From: Lachnospiraceae bacterium
GTDB taxonomy: Bacteria; Bacillota; Clostridia; Lachnospirales; Lachnospiraceae
Direction of reading: 5' to 3'
Length of the DNA: 32,738 nt
Assembly: GCA_016287675.1 (NCBI GenBank)
Contig: JAEFAR010000028.1
Span: 1-32,738 of the forward strand
Made by a program: the position numbers and the translations under genes. The stretch's first letter is position 1; the number at the start of each line of letters is the position of its first letter. Under the pieces are notes generated by a model. It had not been told where the DNA came from, made no database searches, and saw only the letters and a program-made list of their open reading frames with translations. Below, in pieces: positions 16,109 to 26,000 of the stretch.

Positions 16109-17062
16109 TTAAAGGCCGAGTTTTGTACCGGCCTCTATCTTAAAGCCCCGCAAAAAATCGGCGGTATTCATTCTTTTCTTTCCTTCTATCTGAAGAGCAT
16201 TGATCTTAAGTACGGAATTTGCACAAAGCACAAGAAGTTCATCACCTTCTGCTCTGATCACTGTTCCCTTTCCTCCTTTTAAAGCTTCCTTCGGAACAGC
16301 GGTTCCGGGGAGTGCATCCGCATCCCAGATCTTAAGCAGTCTTTCGTTTACATAAGTATAAGCTGTGGGCCAGGGGTTTAATCCTCTGATCAGTCTCTCG
16401 ATCTTATCTGCGGGGTTGTTAAAGTCGATCTTGCCGAAAGCCTTATCGAGGGTCGTAACGTAGGTCGCTTCTTCCTCTTTCTGAGGAGTTCTTGATGCGG
16501 TACCGTCTTCAAGAGCATCAAGTGCTTTAAGGAGAAGGGGTCCTCCGATATCTGCAAGCTTATCGTGCAAAGATCCTGCAGTTTCCTTTTTATCCAGGGT
16601 CACTTCTTCCCTCATGATCATATCCCCGGTATCGAGTCCCGCAGCCATATGCATGATGGTCACGCCGCTTTTTTCTTCACCGTTTATGACGGCCCACTGT
16701 ATGGGAGATGCGCCTCTGTATTTGGGTAAAAGAGAAGCATGAACATTGATGCATCCGAATTTGGGTATCTCAAGAAGCGCAGGCTTAAGGATCTTTCCGT
16801 AAGCTGCGACGGCGATAACATCGGGAGCAAGGGCTCTGATGGATTCTATAAATTCGGAAGTACCGGCTTTTTCGGGCTGAAGCACTGTCAGTCCATGCTC
16901 AAGAGCCAGTTTCTTTACCGGAGGAGCATCCAGCTCATGGCCTCTTCCCTTGGGCTTATCAGGCTGCGTTACTACAGCTGTAATCTCATGCTTACCCGAG
17001 TCGATTATACTTTTCAGAACACAGGCCGCAATTTCCGGTGTTCCCATAAATACAAGTTTCAT
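16109..17062 (-). CDS. fmt: Methionyl-tRNA formyltransferase
   Basis: Transfers a formyl group from 10-formyl-tetrahydrofolate to initiator methionyl-tRNA. The 317-aa product has the N-terminal MKLVFMGTPEIA Rossmann start, the folate/catalytic segment CINVHASLLPKYRGASPIQWAVINGE, and AAGLDTGDMI with the catalytic Asp, followed by the C-terminal tRNA-binding barrel with RGLNPWPTAYT. GAGGG precedes the ATG by about 9 nt. It is 24 nt downstream of def, which removes the formyl group that Fmt adds, so the pair forms a functional unit. Confidence 0.98.
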   Translation of the reverse strand: MKLVFMGTPEIAACVLKSIIDSGKHEITAVVTQPDKPKGRGHELDAPPVKKLALEHGLTVLQPEKAGTSEFIESIRALAPDVIAVAAYGKILKPALLEIPKFGCINVHASLLPKYRGASPIQWAVINGEEKSGVTIMHMAAGLDTGDMIMREEVTLDKKETAGSLHDKLADIGGPLLLKALDALEDGTASRTPQKEEEATYVTTLDKAFGKIDFNNPADKIERLIRGLNPWPTAYTYVNERLLKIWDADALPGTAVPKEALKGGKGTVIRAEGDELLVLCANSVLKINALQIEGKKRMNTADFLRGFKIEAGTKLGL

Positions 17063-17086
17063 GCAGTTCTACCCTCGTCGTACAAA

Positions 17087-17569
17087 TTAATCCTGTTCCT
17101 CATGGGAGGTGTTCTTAAGTTCTCCCTCTACCTTTTCGGTGTACATGTGTCCATGAAGATGATCGATCTCATGACAAAAAGCCCTTGCCAGAAGTTCCGT
17201 TCCTTCCACGGTGATCTCTTCCATGTTTTCATTTAAAGCCTTAACAACAACATGATTCGGTCTGGTGACGGTTCCCTGTTTTCCGGGAAGGGAAAGACAG
17301 CCTTCGTCTCCCGTCTGCTCACCGTCAGCTTCGACGATAACGGGATTAATGAGAACATAAGGTTCGGAGCAATCCTCGGAAATGTCAACAACACAGATCT
17401 GCTTAAGGATGCCCACCTGGGGAGCGGCAAGGCCTACACCTCCGGCGTCATACATAGTGTCAAACATATCCTCGATGAGAATAGAGATCCTCTCCGTCAT
17501 CTTGTCTACCTTTTTGCATTCTTTTGCCAGAACGGGATCGGGATACTTTCTAATGTTTCTTATAGCCAT
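17087..17569 (-). CDS. def: Peptide deformylase
   Basis: Metalloenzyme that removes the N-formyl group from nascent proteins. The 160-aa product shows all three family motifs: GGVGLAAPQ (43-51), EGCLS (89-93, metal-binding C91) and HEIDH (133-137, two metal-binding His and catalytic Glu). The residue before motif 3 is Cys, where many family members have Gln. GGAGG lies 7 nt before the ATG. It sits between priA and fmt with 24-nt gaps, the usual Firmicute order. Confidence 0.98.
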   Translation of the reverse strand: MAIRNIRKYPDPVLAKECKKVDKMTERISILIEDMFDTMYDAGGVGLAAPQVGILKQICVVDISEDCSEPYVLINPVIVEADGEQTGDEGCLSLPGKQGTVTRPNHVVVKALNENMEEITVEGTELLARAFCHEIDHLHGHMYTEKVEGELKNTSHEEQD

Positions 17570-17593
17570 AAAAAACCTCCTGTAAATCTTACA

Positions 17594-19831
17594 TCAATAG
17601 CCGGTCATGGGATCAAGATCGATCTGGCAGACAATGCCTGCAGCTTTGATCTCGTCCCTGTATTCATCAATCTCGGCACAAATGTCCGTTAACAGACTAT
17701 AGTTTTGTGCCTTAAAGTAAACAACGTATCTGTAAAGATCATTGATCTTTGAAATTCCCGCAGGTGCGGGACCCATGCTTACAAGTTCTTTATTATCAAC
17801 TAAGCGGGCAAATTTGTCAATGATTTTTGCCGTGACCCTTCCCAATGAAACACAGCAATCCTGATCGCTCTTTCCCGAAAAAAGCACAGCCATTATGTGT
17901 CCCATGGGCGGGTAACAAAGACTCTTTCTGAACAGGACTTCCTGCTCGTAAAACGAGATGTAATCCTGCTCTGCCGCTGTGGTGATGGCATAATGATCCG
18001 GCCTGTAGGTCTGGATGATAACATTTCCTTTAAGATTTGCCCTGCCCGCTCTTCCCGCAGCCTGAGCCAGGAGCTGGAAGGTTTTTTCCGCAGCCCTGTA
18101 ATCCGTTGCATGAAGGGAAAGATCCGCAGCAAGGATCCCCACCAGAGTTACATGAGGGAAATCATGTCCCTTGACTATCATCTGAGTTCCTATCAGAATG
18201 TCTGCTTCTTCGTTGGCAAAAGAAGAAAGGATCTTTTCGTAGCTTTCCTTGTTTTTTGTGGTGTCCGCATCCATCCTTAAAACTCTTGCGGAAGGGAACA
18301 GTTTCTTTACCTGCTCTTCGATCTTCTGGGTTCCGGTACCGAAAGCAGCAATATAAGGAGATCCGCAGGAGGGACATTTAACGGGCATTTTTGTTTCGTA
18401 ACCGCAATAATGACATCTTAAATGTCCGTCTCTGTGCTGTGTGAGCGAAACCGAGCAATGGGGACATTTGATGGATTCTCCGCAGCTTCTGCAGGAAACA
18501 AATCCCGAGTATCCTCTTCTGTTCAAAAAAAGCATGATCTGTTCCTTCTTCTGCAGCCTGTCATCCATTAGACGGACCAATTCAAGGGAAAAGATCGTTC
18601 TGTTTTTGTTTTTAAGTTCTTCCCTGAGATCCACGATCTCGACCTCGGGAAGCTGAGCTTCCTTTGCTCTCTTTTTAAGCTCTAAAAGCTTGTATTCACC
18701 TGTCTCCGCTTTTCTGAAGGACTCAAGAGAAGGAGTTGCGGATCCGAGGACAAGAGACGCTCCTGTCATCCGGCAGATCTGTTCCGCCACTTCCCGTGCG
18801 TGATACTTCGGTACTCCCTCGCTCTTGTACGCACCTTCGTGCTCCTCGTCTATCACGATCAGCCCCGGCTTTTCAAAAGGGGTGAACAGCGCGGATCTGG
18901 GGCCGATCATAATGTCTATGCTTCCTTCTTTTGCTTTAAGATACTGGTCGTATCTCTCACCCTCGGAAAGTTTGGAATTAAAAAAAGCAACCCTGTCTCC
19001 GAACCTTTTCGTAAAACGCAGAACGGTCTGGAATGTAAGGGCGATCTCCGGGATCAGGACGATCACCTGTTTTCCGCTCTTTACCACATGCTCGATGATC
19101 TCCATGTAAACTTCCGTCTTGCCGCTTCCCGTAACTCCGAAGACAAGATAGGTACCCGCTCTTCCTTCCTTAAGATCGTTGATCACTGTGGCACAGGCCG
19201 CTTCCTGCTCATCGTTAAGGCAGACTTTATTTACTTTTCCCTCTGAGACATAGCTCTTGTTCCTGTCGATCTTCTCGCTTCTGACTTCAAGTATCCCCTG
19301 CTTTTCAAGGGCAGAGACGGTGGCGGCGCTGATGTTCAGTTTGGTGGACACCAGTTCTTTCGGAAGGACATTTGTATCAAGAAGCTCCGCTATCAGCCTT
19401 GCCTTTGCCACATAATGCTTCTTCCTGCTTTCCTCAAGCGCCTCTTTTGCTCTTTCTTCCGAACAGCAAAGAACGATCTCCGTCTTTAACTGAGGGCGTA
19501 TGCTCTTCTTAACGGGAAGGACGGTTTTAAGAGCCTCATTCATCGTTCCGCCGTAATTTGTTTTAATCCATGCTGCCAGCTCAAGCATCCTGGAGTCAAT
19601 GGTGATCCCCTGAGGGACCACTCCCTTAATATCCCTTATCCTGCTTTCCTCAATTTTGGGCATGGAAGAAAGACCCACAACATATCCTGTCATTTCTTTT
19701 CTGTTTCCGAAAGGGATGTTCACTTTCGTACCGATCTTGACGGATGACTGCAGGTCTTCGGGTATTCTGTATTGAAATGTTCTGTCGATGGTCTCGTGAG
19801 AGATGTCAACAATAATGTCGGCGTAGGTCAT
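17594..19831 (-). CDS. priA: Primosomal protein N' (PriA), replication restart helicase
   Basis: 3'-to-5' DNA helicase that recognises stalled forks and reloads the replicative helicase. The 745-aa product has an N-terminal DNA-binding domain, a winged-helix region, Walker A (GVTGSGKTEVY), a DEEH box in LIVIDEEHEGAYK, and a zinc-binding insert with eight cysteines as four CxxC pairs (CRSC, CPHC, CHYC, CPSC). Helicase motifs in ILIGTQMIVKGHDFPHVTLVGILAAD and LLAQAAGRAGR follow. GGAG lies just upstream of the ATG at 19831, 15 nt after glgA. The coaBC, rpoZ and gmk genes that frequently precede priA in Firmicutes are not here; glgA and recN occupy the place. Confidence 0.97.
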   Translation of the reverse strand: MTYADIIVDISHETIDRTFQYRIPEDLQSSVKIGTKVNIPFGNRKEMTGYVVGLSSMPKIEESRIRDIKGVVPQGITIDSRMLELAAWIKTNYGGTMNEALKTVLPVKKSIRPQLKTEIVLCCSEERAKEALEESRKKHYVAKARLIAELLDTNVLPKELVSTKLNISAATVSALEKQGILEVRSEKIDRNKSYVSEGKVNKVCLNDEQEAACATVINDLKEGRAGTYLVFGVTGSGKTEVYMEIIEHVVKSGKQVIVLIPEIALTFQTVLRFTKRFGDRVAFFNSKLSEGERYDQYLKAKEGSIDIMIGPRSALFTPFEKPGLIVIDEEHEGAYKSEGVPKYHAREVAEQICRMTGASLVLGSATPSLESFRKAETGEYKLLELKKRAKEAQLPEVEIVDLREELKNKNRTIFSLELVRLMDDRLQKKEQIMLFLNRRGYSGFVSCRSCGESIKCPHCSVSLTQHRDGHLRCHYCGYETKMPVKCPSCGSPYIAAFGTGTQKIEEQVKKLFPSARVLRMDADTTKNKESYEKILSSFANEEADILIGTQMIVKGHDFPHVTLVGILAADLSLHATDYRAAEKTFQLLAQAAGRAGRANLKGNVIIQTYRPDHYAITTAAEQDYISFYEQEVLFRKSLCYPPMGHIMAVLFSGKSDQDCCVSLGRVTAKIIDKFARLVDNKELVSMGPAPAGISKINDLYRYVVYFKAQNYSLLTDICAEIDEYRDEIKAAGIVCQIDLDPMTGY

Positions 19832-19846
19832 GATACACTCCGGCGA

Positions 19847-21295
19847 CTACTTTACCGATGTGATCTCATCGTAAAGCTCTTCGTACTTCTTTGCTGATGT
19901 AGTCCAGGAAAAATCCATATCCATGGCTCTTTCCACTATCTTGTTCCAGGCTCTCTTCTTTTCGTAGAACGTGGTTTCCGCATAGCGGATCGTTCTCAGC
20001 ATTTCATGGGCATTGTAATTCATGAAGGAGAAACCGGTTCCCTTGTTCTCATACTCGTTGTAGGGCTCCACCGTATCCTTAAGTCCTCCTGTCTCACGAA
20101 CAATGGGAACTGTTCCGTAGCGCATGGCCATCAGCTGGCTCAGGCCACAGGGCTCAAACAGCGAAGGCATCAGGAAGGCATCACATGCTGCATATATCTT
20201 GTGGGCCCTTTCCTCGTTGTAATATATGCTTGCTGACACTTTCCCCTTATATTTCCATTCATAATGTCTGAAAAGATTCTCGTACTTCTGTTCTCCGGTT
20301 CCAAGGATGACCAGCTGCAGATCCTCCGCACAGATCTGTTCGATAACGCATTCCACCAGATCCAGTCCCTTTTGATCCGTAAGACGGGAAACTATGCCCA
20401 CCATGAACTTTTTGTCGTTCACTTCAAGTCCCAGTTCCTTCTGAAGTTCCGTCTTATCCTTTTTCTTATTTTCCTTGAAGGTGGACTTTGAAAAATGATG
20501 AGGAATGAATCTGTCAGTCTGAGGATCGTATTCCTTGTAATCGATACCGTTGACTATGCCCTTAAGACAGTTGTTCCTTGCACGCATGAGTCCGTCAAGG
20601 CCTTCACCGTAGTAAGGCATCTGGATCTCCTTTGCATATTGTTCCGATACTGTCGTCACGTAATCGGCATAGACGATACCGCCCTTAAGATAGTTGGCAT
20701 CACCGTAGGCTTCCAGCTTGTCATCGGTAAAATAGTAAGGCGAAAGTCCCGCAATGTCCATTACCGTCTTCTTGTTCCATATGCCCTGAAACTTAAGATT
20801 ATGGATGGTCATGATGCTCTTGATCCCGCGATAGAACTGTCCCGCATAGAAGGAATCATGAAGATAAACCGGCAAAAGTCCTGTCTGCCAGTCATTGCAG
20901 TGGATGATGTCGGGGCGGAAATTAATGAGAGGAAGGGCGGAAAGCACCGCTCTGTCAAAAAACGCAAACTTCTCAATGTCCTCGTAAATGTTTCCGTAGG
21001 GCTTTTCCCCGTTAAAATAGTACTCGTTGTCTATAAAATAGAATCTGACGCCGTCAAGCTCCGTTTCCAGAACTCCCACATACTGTCTTCTCCAGCCCAG
21101 ATCCATGTAAAAGCTCGTAACAAAATGCATCTTGTCCTTGTACTTTTGAGGAATGGCTTTGTAATTGGGTATGAACACTCTTACATCAAATCTTTCCCTG
21201 TCGATGTACTTGGGAAGTTCGCCCACAACGTCAGCCAGGCCGCCGGTCTTGATGAAGGGGACGCATTCCGATGATACAAGCAAAATGTTTTTCAT
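19847..21295 (-). CDS. glgA: Glycogen synthase (ADP-glucose, GT5 family)
   Basis: Extends alpha-1,4-glucan from ADP-glucose. The 482-aa length and the motifs fit GlgA: KTGGLADVVGELPK (16-29) binding the nucleotide sugar, MTIHNLKFQGIW, KGGIVYADYVTTVSEQYA, GIVSRLTDQKGLDL at the start of the second Rossmann domain, and EPCGLSQLMAMRYGTVPIVRETGGLKDTV with the catalytic-site Glu. The ATG overlaps the recN stop by four bases (ATGA) and AAGGAG lies 8-9 nt upstream, so translation is coupled to recN. No other glycogen genes (glgB, glgC, glgD, glgP) are in the window. Its place in a repair/replication context is therefore positional and not an obvious pathway unit. Confidence 0.96.
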   Translation of the reverse strand: MKNILLVSSECVPFIKTGGLADVVGELPKYIDRERFDVRVFIPNYKAIPQKYKDKMHFVTSFYMDLGWRRQYVGVLETELDGVRFYFIDNEYYFNGEKPYGNIYEDIEKFAFFDRAVLSALPLINFRPDIIHCNDWQTGLLPVYLHDSFYAGQFYRGIKSIMTIHNLKFQGIWNKKTVMDIAGLSPYYFTDDKLEAYGDANYLKGGIVYADYVTTVSEQYAKEIQMPYYGEGLDGLMRARNNCLKGIVNGIDYKEYDPQTDRFIPHHFSKSTFKENKKKDKTELQKELGLEVNDKKFMVGIVSRLTDQKGLDLVECVIEQICAEDLQLVILGTGEQKYENLFRHYEWKYKGKVSASIYYNEERAHKIYAACDAFLMPSLFEPCGLSQLMAMRYGTVPIVRETGGLKDTVEPYNEYENKGTGFSFMNYNAHEMLRTIRYAETTFYEKKRAWNKIVERAMDMDFSWTTSAKKYEELYDEITSVK

Positions 21296-23001
21296 TGTTT
21301 CAAGCTCCTTGTTTTCTTAATGTCATTTGCAAGGGATATCATCTCTCTTGCATTTTCGAGAACTGCATTGGTGATCTCCGCACCGCCCAGGATCCTGGCA
21401 AGTTCGGTGACACGTTCATTGTCGTCCAGTTCCCTTATCTCTGTCTTTACGGAATCATTTCCGTTAGTTTTTTCGATAACAAAATGGGTGTCTGCCATGG
21501 AAGCGATCTGTGCCAGATGGGTGATACAGATGATCTGATGTGTTCCGGCCAGAACACCCAGCTTTTCCGAAACCTTCTGGGCAGTACGTCCGGAGATTCC
21601 CGTATCGATCTCGTCGAAGATGAGGCTGGGGATCTCATCCTTGTCCGCAAGGACAGTCTTTATCGCCAGCATGATCCTGGACAGCTCACCTCCCGAAGCC
21701 ACTTTGACCAGAGGCTTCTCCGGTTCTCCGGGATTCAGAGAGATCATGAATTCACAGGAATCATTTCCCGTAGCATTGAATCTGCTCGTTTTCTCCAGTC
21801 TTGCACCGAAGTGAGCAGAAGCAAAATTAAGACTCTTAAGCTCCTCTCCGATCCTTACGGAAAGCATGTCCGCAGCTTTCTTTCTCAATGTACCGATCTT
21901 TTCGCAAAGGCTCAGGCAGGAATTTCTTTCCTTTTCTTCCTTCTTTTTGAGTTCAGCCAGATACTCGTCAAAATTTTCAAGTTTCTTAAGCTTTTCTCTC
22001 GATTCCTCCGCAAATTTCAGTACATCTTTGATGGTTCCGTTAAGTCCTGCATATTTCTTTTTAAGATTGTTGATAACATCAAGTCGCTCGGACACTTCCG
22101 CAAAACGTTCCGCGGAATTTTCGCTTTTATTGATGTAATTTTCCGCATCATGCTTAAAATCATAGATGAGGGACGAAACGTTTTCAAGGATCCCCGAAAG
22201 CTCCGAAAGCTTCTCGTCGTACTGCACTGCCTTGTTCAAGAACCGCACCGCTTCTCCGATCATATCCCCCGCATTGCCGCTTTCCGAATCACTCACCAGA
22301 AGCAGGCTCTGAGAAAGGGCTTCCATGATCTGTTTGGAATTGGAAAGGATCTTAAATTCCTCTTCCAGTTCTTCATCTTCGCCTTCCTTAAGGGCCGCGG
22401 TATCGATCTCATTAATGGCAAATTCCAGATAGGTACTGTCGGTGTCCTTACTGATGTCGGTACCAAGTGCGCTCTCAAGTTCCTTGGAAGTCCTGCTCCA
22501 GATCTCGTATTCATTTTTCAGTTCGGAAAGGAGTTTATCGTTTTCCGCTCCCGCAAACTTGTCCAAAAGTTTAATGTGGGAAGAGGCTTTAAGAAGTGAA
22601 TGATGCTCGTTCTGGCCGTGTATATCCAGCAAAAGAGAGGAACAGTTTTTCAGTTCCTCAAGAGTAACGGTTTCACCGTTTATTTTGCATATGCTTTTTC
22701 CTGCGGCAGTGATCTTTCTGGAGATCAGGATCTCGCCGTCATCAGGATAAATATCCCGCTCTTTCAGTTCTTCACATGTCTTCTCGGGAACAGCCGTGAA
22801 TGTGAGTTCAATAAGAGCATAATCAGCTCCGTATCTGATTATGTCTCTGGAAACTTTTTCTCCCAGAGCCGCATTTACGGAGCCGATCAATATGGATTTT
22901 CCCGCGCCGGTCTCACCGGTCAGGATGTTAAGTCCTTTTTTAAATTCAATCTCAGTTTCGTCTATAATTGCATAATTCTTGACGAATAATCTGCTTAACA
23001 T
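21292..23001 (-). CDS. recN: DNA repair protein RecN
   Basis: SMC-like ATPase acting early in double-strand break repair. The 569-aa product has an N-terminal head with Walker A GETGAGKS (29-36), a long alpha-helical coiled-coil middle (about 155-365), and a C-terminal head with VASGGELSRIMLAIK (ABC signature), LIFDEIDTGISG (Walker B), and a D-loop/H-loop region near HQIICITHLAQIA. Length is typical. AGGAGG precedes the ATG at about 7 nt. recN usually follows argR directly in Clostridia; here yebC and a giant Big2 gene are placed between them. It follows the Big2 gene by 21 nt and may depend on its transcript. Confidence 0.97.
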   Translation of the reverse strand: MLSRLFVKNYAIIDETEIEFKKGLNILTGETGAGKSILIGSVNAALGEKVSRDIIRYGADYALIELTFTAVPEKTCEELKERDIYPDDGEILISRKITAAGKSICKINGETVTLEELKNCSSLLLDIHGQNEHHSLLKASSHIKLLDKFAGAENDKLLSELKNEYEIWSRTSKELESALGTDISKDTDSTYLEFAINEIDTAALKEGEDEELEEEFKILSNSKQIMEALSQSLLLVSDSESGNAGDMIGEAVRFLNKAVQYDEKLSELSGILENVSSLIYDFKHDAENYINKSENSAERFAEVSERLDVINNLKKKYAGLNGTIKDVLKFAEESREKLKKLENFDEYLAELKKKEEKERNSCLSLCEKIGTLRKKAADMLSVRIGEELKSLNFASAHFGARLEKTSRFNATGNDSCEFMISLNPGEPEKPLVKVASGGELSRIMLAIKTVLADKDEIPSLIFDEIDTGISGRTAQKVSEKLGVLAGTHQIICITHLAQIASMADTHFVIEKTNGNDSVKTEIRELDDNERVTELARILGGAEITNAVLENAREMISLANDIKKTRSLKQ

Positions 23002-23022
23002 TTGAAGTCCTCCTAAAGCTTA

Positions 23023-26000
23023 CTATTTTGTAACCTTTACTATGCACTCCAAAGTACGCCCGTTAACCTTTGCAGTAACAACTGTGGTACCTGTTTTTCT
23101 TGCTGTAATGTTTCCGTTTGCCACTTCGCAGATCGTCAGATCGTCGACATCCCAGCGTACTGTGCTGTTGACGCCGTCAAGGTAGACTCTGAAAGAGGAA
23201 TAGATCGGTATCTCGACATAACTTCTGCTCAGTCCCAGGACAGTGACTGCGATGGTGGCCGTTTTACCGGATGTGGTGGTTACGGTAACAGTGGTCTGAC
23301 CCACCATATTTGCCGTGATCTCACCGTTTTCGGAAACTGAAGCTACAGTATCATTATTTGTGGTCCATGTCAAGTCATCTGTGGAAGATACGGGTTTAAT
23401 GTGGGATGTTATGGTCTTTGACTCTCCGGGCATCAACGTGATCTCCGAATCCGACACTGTGATACCCGTAGCTGCAATGGGTTCAATGACAAGCACGAAG
23501 CAGCGGGCTGTCTTACCGGAATTGTCCTGAGCACTTGCTACCACCCAGGCATTACCCTTCTTGATACCCGTAACAACACCGTCGGTGTCTACAAGAGCAA
23601 CGGAATTGTCTTCCTTTGTCATGCCGGGATCCATAACTTTCCAGTTAACTTTATTGTAAGTTGCATTTGAAGGACTCACTGTAGCGTAAAGAGTCTGTGT
23701 GTGTCCCACAATTACAGTGATATAGCTTTCGCTGAGCTCGATCTTTGTTACTTCCCTTACGACTTCGATCTTCACAAATGCCTTTGCTTCGCCCTCTACA
23801 GCTTCAACCGTAATGGTAGCGGTACCGTAATCCACACCTGTGATCATTCCGTATTTGTCAACGGTTGCTACGGATTCGTCATCCGAGTACCATTCCAGTT
23901 CGGTATCGGAAACCGTGTCGCCGTTTGTGATCTGAGCATCTATTGTAACTGTGTTCCCAAGTCCTAAAATGTAGGATGAAGGATTAACGATGATCTTTGT
24001 GATAAGTTCCTCGACCTTTACCATACAGAAGCCTGTAAAGCCTCCGTCAACGGAAGTAAAGGAAACTACTGTATATCCGCCCTTGACGCCTGTTACTTTA
24101 CCTGCTTCGTCAACGGTTGCGATACTCGTATCCAGGGATGTCCACTTACCGTCTGTTACGGATGTTCCATCGGGATCAAAGACAGCATCCAGAGTGTAGC
24201 TCTCACCGATACCGATGACGATGGAGGTCTCATCCAGCTTCATGGACTTTGCCGCCTGAAGGACAGTTACGGTACAGAAGGAATTCTTTCCTCCCTGAGT
24301 GGAAACCATGACTGAAGTCTTTCCGGGCTTCAGACCGATCAGACGTCCGGACTGTGAAACGGATACTATGCCTGTATCAAGGCTCTGCCATGTGAGGGAG
24401 CTCTCGGTGGAATCAGCGGGTGTGAGACTAACGGAAAGATCAAAGTACTCACCCACGTTCAGAGTAACTTCCGAGTAGTTCATGGTAACACCGGTAGCCA
24501 CCTGCTTTACAACAACCGTACAAAGATCCCAGTACTTGCCGTCCTTTGTCATTACCATGAATTCAGTCTTACCGACGCCTCTTCCGGTAACGATCAATGT
24601 GTGGTCATCGCCCTGTGTTACGGAAGCGATCTTGCTGTCAAATACACTGATGTCGATCACATCGTTGCTGGCATCAGCAGGAAGGATGACGTAAGGCAGT
24701 CTGAAAACTTCACCCTTGTAAAGCTCAAGCTCATGCTTGTCAAGCTTTACGGAATCCACGCCCTGAAGGATCTTTACCGTACACATTGCGTAGAACTCGG
24801 GATTCAGAACCGACTGGGCGATGATGGTAGCTTCACCCTCCTTTAAGATGGTGAGCTTACCGTTTGCATCAACAGAAACCACGGAGGGCTTTGAGGATGT
24901 CCAGAGAACGCTGGAGTCCGAAGCATTTCCGGGTTCAAGGTAGGCATATAACTGATAGGTGCCTGCTGTTTCGGGAAGAGTCAGGGTGTACTCTGAAAGC
25001 TTGAGTCCCGTAACTTCCTGATAAACAGTTACTTCGCAGTAGCCGCAGACTATGTTTGCGGGGTTGATGGCGGTGAGAACCGCTGTACCGGGCTTTAAAG
25101 CCTGGATGGTTGCGGATGTTCCCACATTAATATTATCAACAAAGTTAAAGATGGTTTCATCTGAGGAAACCCATGTAAGATCCGTGGAATCTCCGGTAAA
25201 CTGAGCGATTATGGTCTTGTAATCTCCCACTTCGATCTGAAGCTTTGAAGGAGAAAGGGTCACCTTTGTAGCGGTGTTCTTTACAGTGATCTCTGCATAG
25301 GCATTCTTTTCAACACCGTTAATGATCTGATAAGCTCTGATGGTTACAACACCGCGCTTAAGAGCCTTTACCATTACGGAACCGTAGCCGTTGTCTTCAA
25401 CAGTGGCAATGGAGTTATCCAGGGATTCCCAGTAAATGTCGTAGTCCTTGTTGGTACATGCTGCATACAGAGGATAGCTGCCTCCCGCATACATGGTGAA
25501 CTCGGTGGAGCCGTCGGAAGACAATGCACTGTTACTGATGGAAAGATAATCTATAACATGGATGGTGTAGGTAACATCGTCAACCGTTCCGCTGACCGAA
25601 GGAGGGAAAAGTGAATTATTACTTCCTCCGATGTAATGGAAGGTGATCTGGGATGTACCGACGTTGTTTGCGGTGATTATGCCCCTGCTGTCAACAGTCG
25701 CGTAAAGTCTGCTGTTTCCGAGGTAATTGGGCTCATAAAGTCTGGAATAAAGATCTCTCGGGATGTTGGAATTCGCAAGTACGTCGTAGGTGTCTCCAAC
25801 GTTCATGTACAATGTGGTATTTTTAAGCGAAAGCATTACGATAACATCGTAAACCACCTTGTTACGTAATTCGTTGTCATTAAAGGAAGTATTTGCAACA
25901 CCCACGATCTTGTAGGTTCCGGCTGTCACTCCGCTGAAGTTTACAACACCGTTCTGGTCACTGATGTCGTAGGTCAGTCTTGAATGATCGTTCTTGCTGA

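Noticed and set aside
21271-22599. Plus-strand open frame of 442 codons opposite recN
   Set aside because: recN on the minus strand has intact Walker A, signature and Walker B motifs over its full length. The antisense frame has no recognisable domain.
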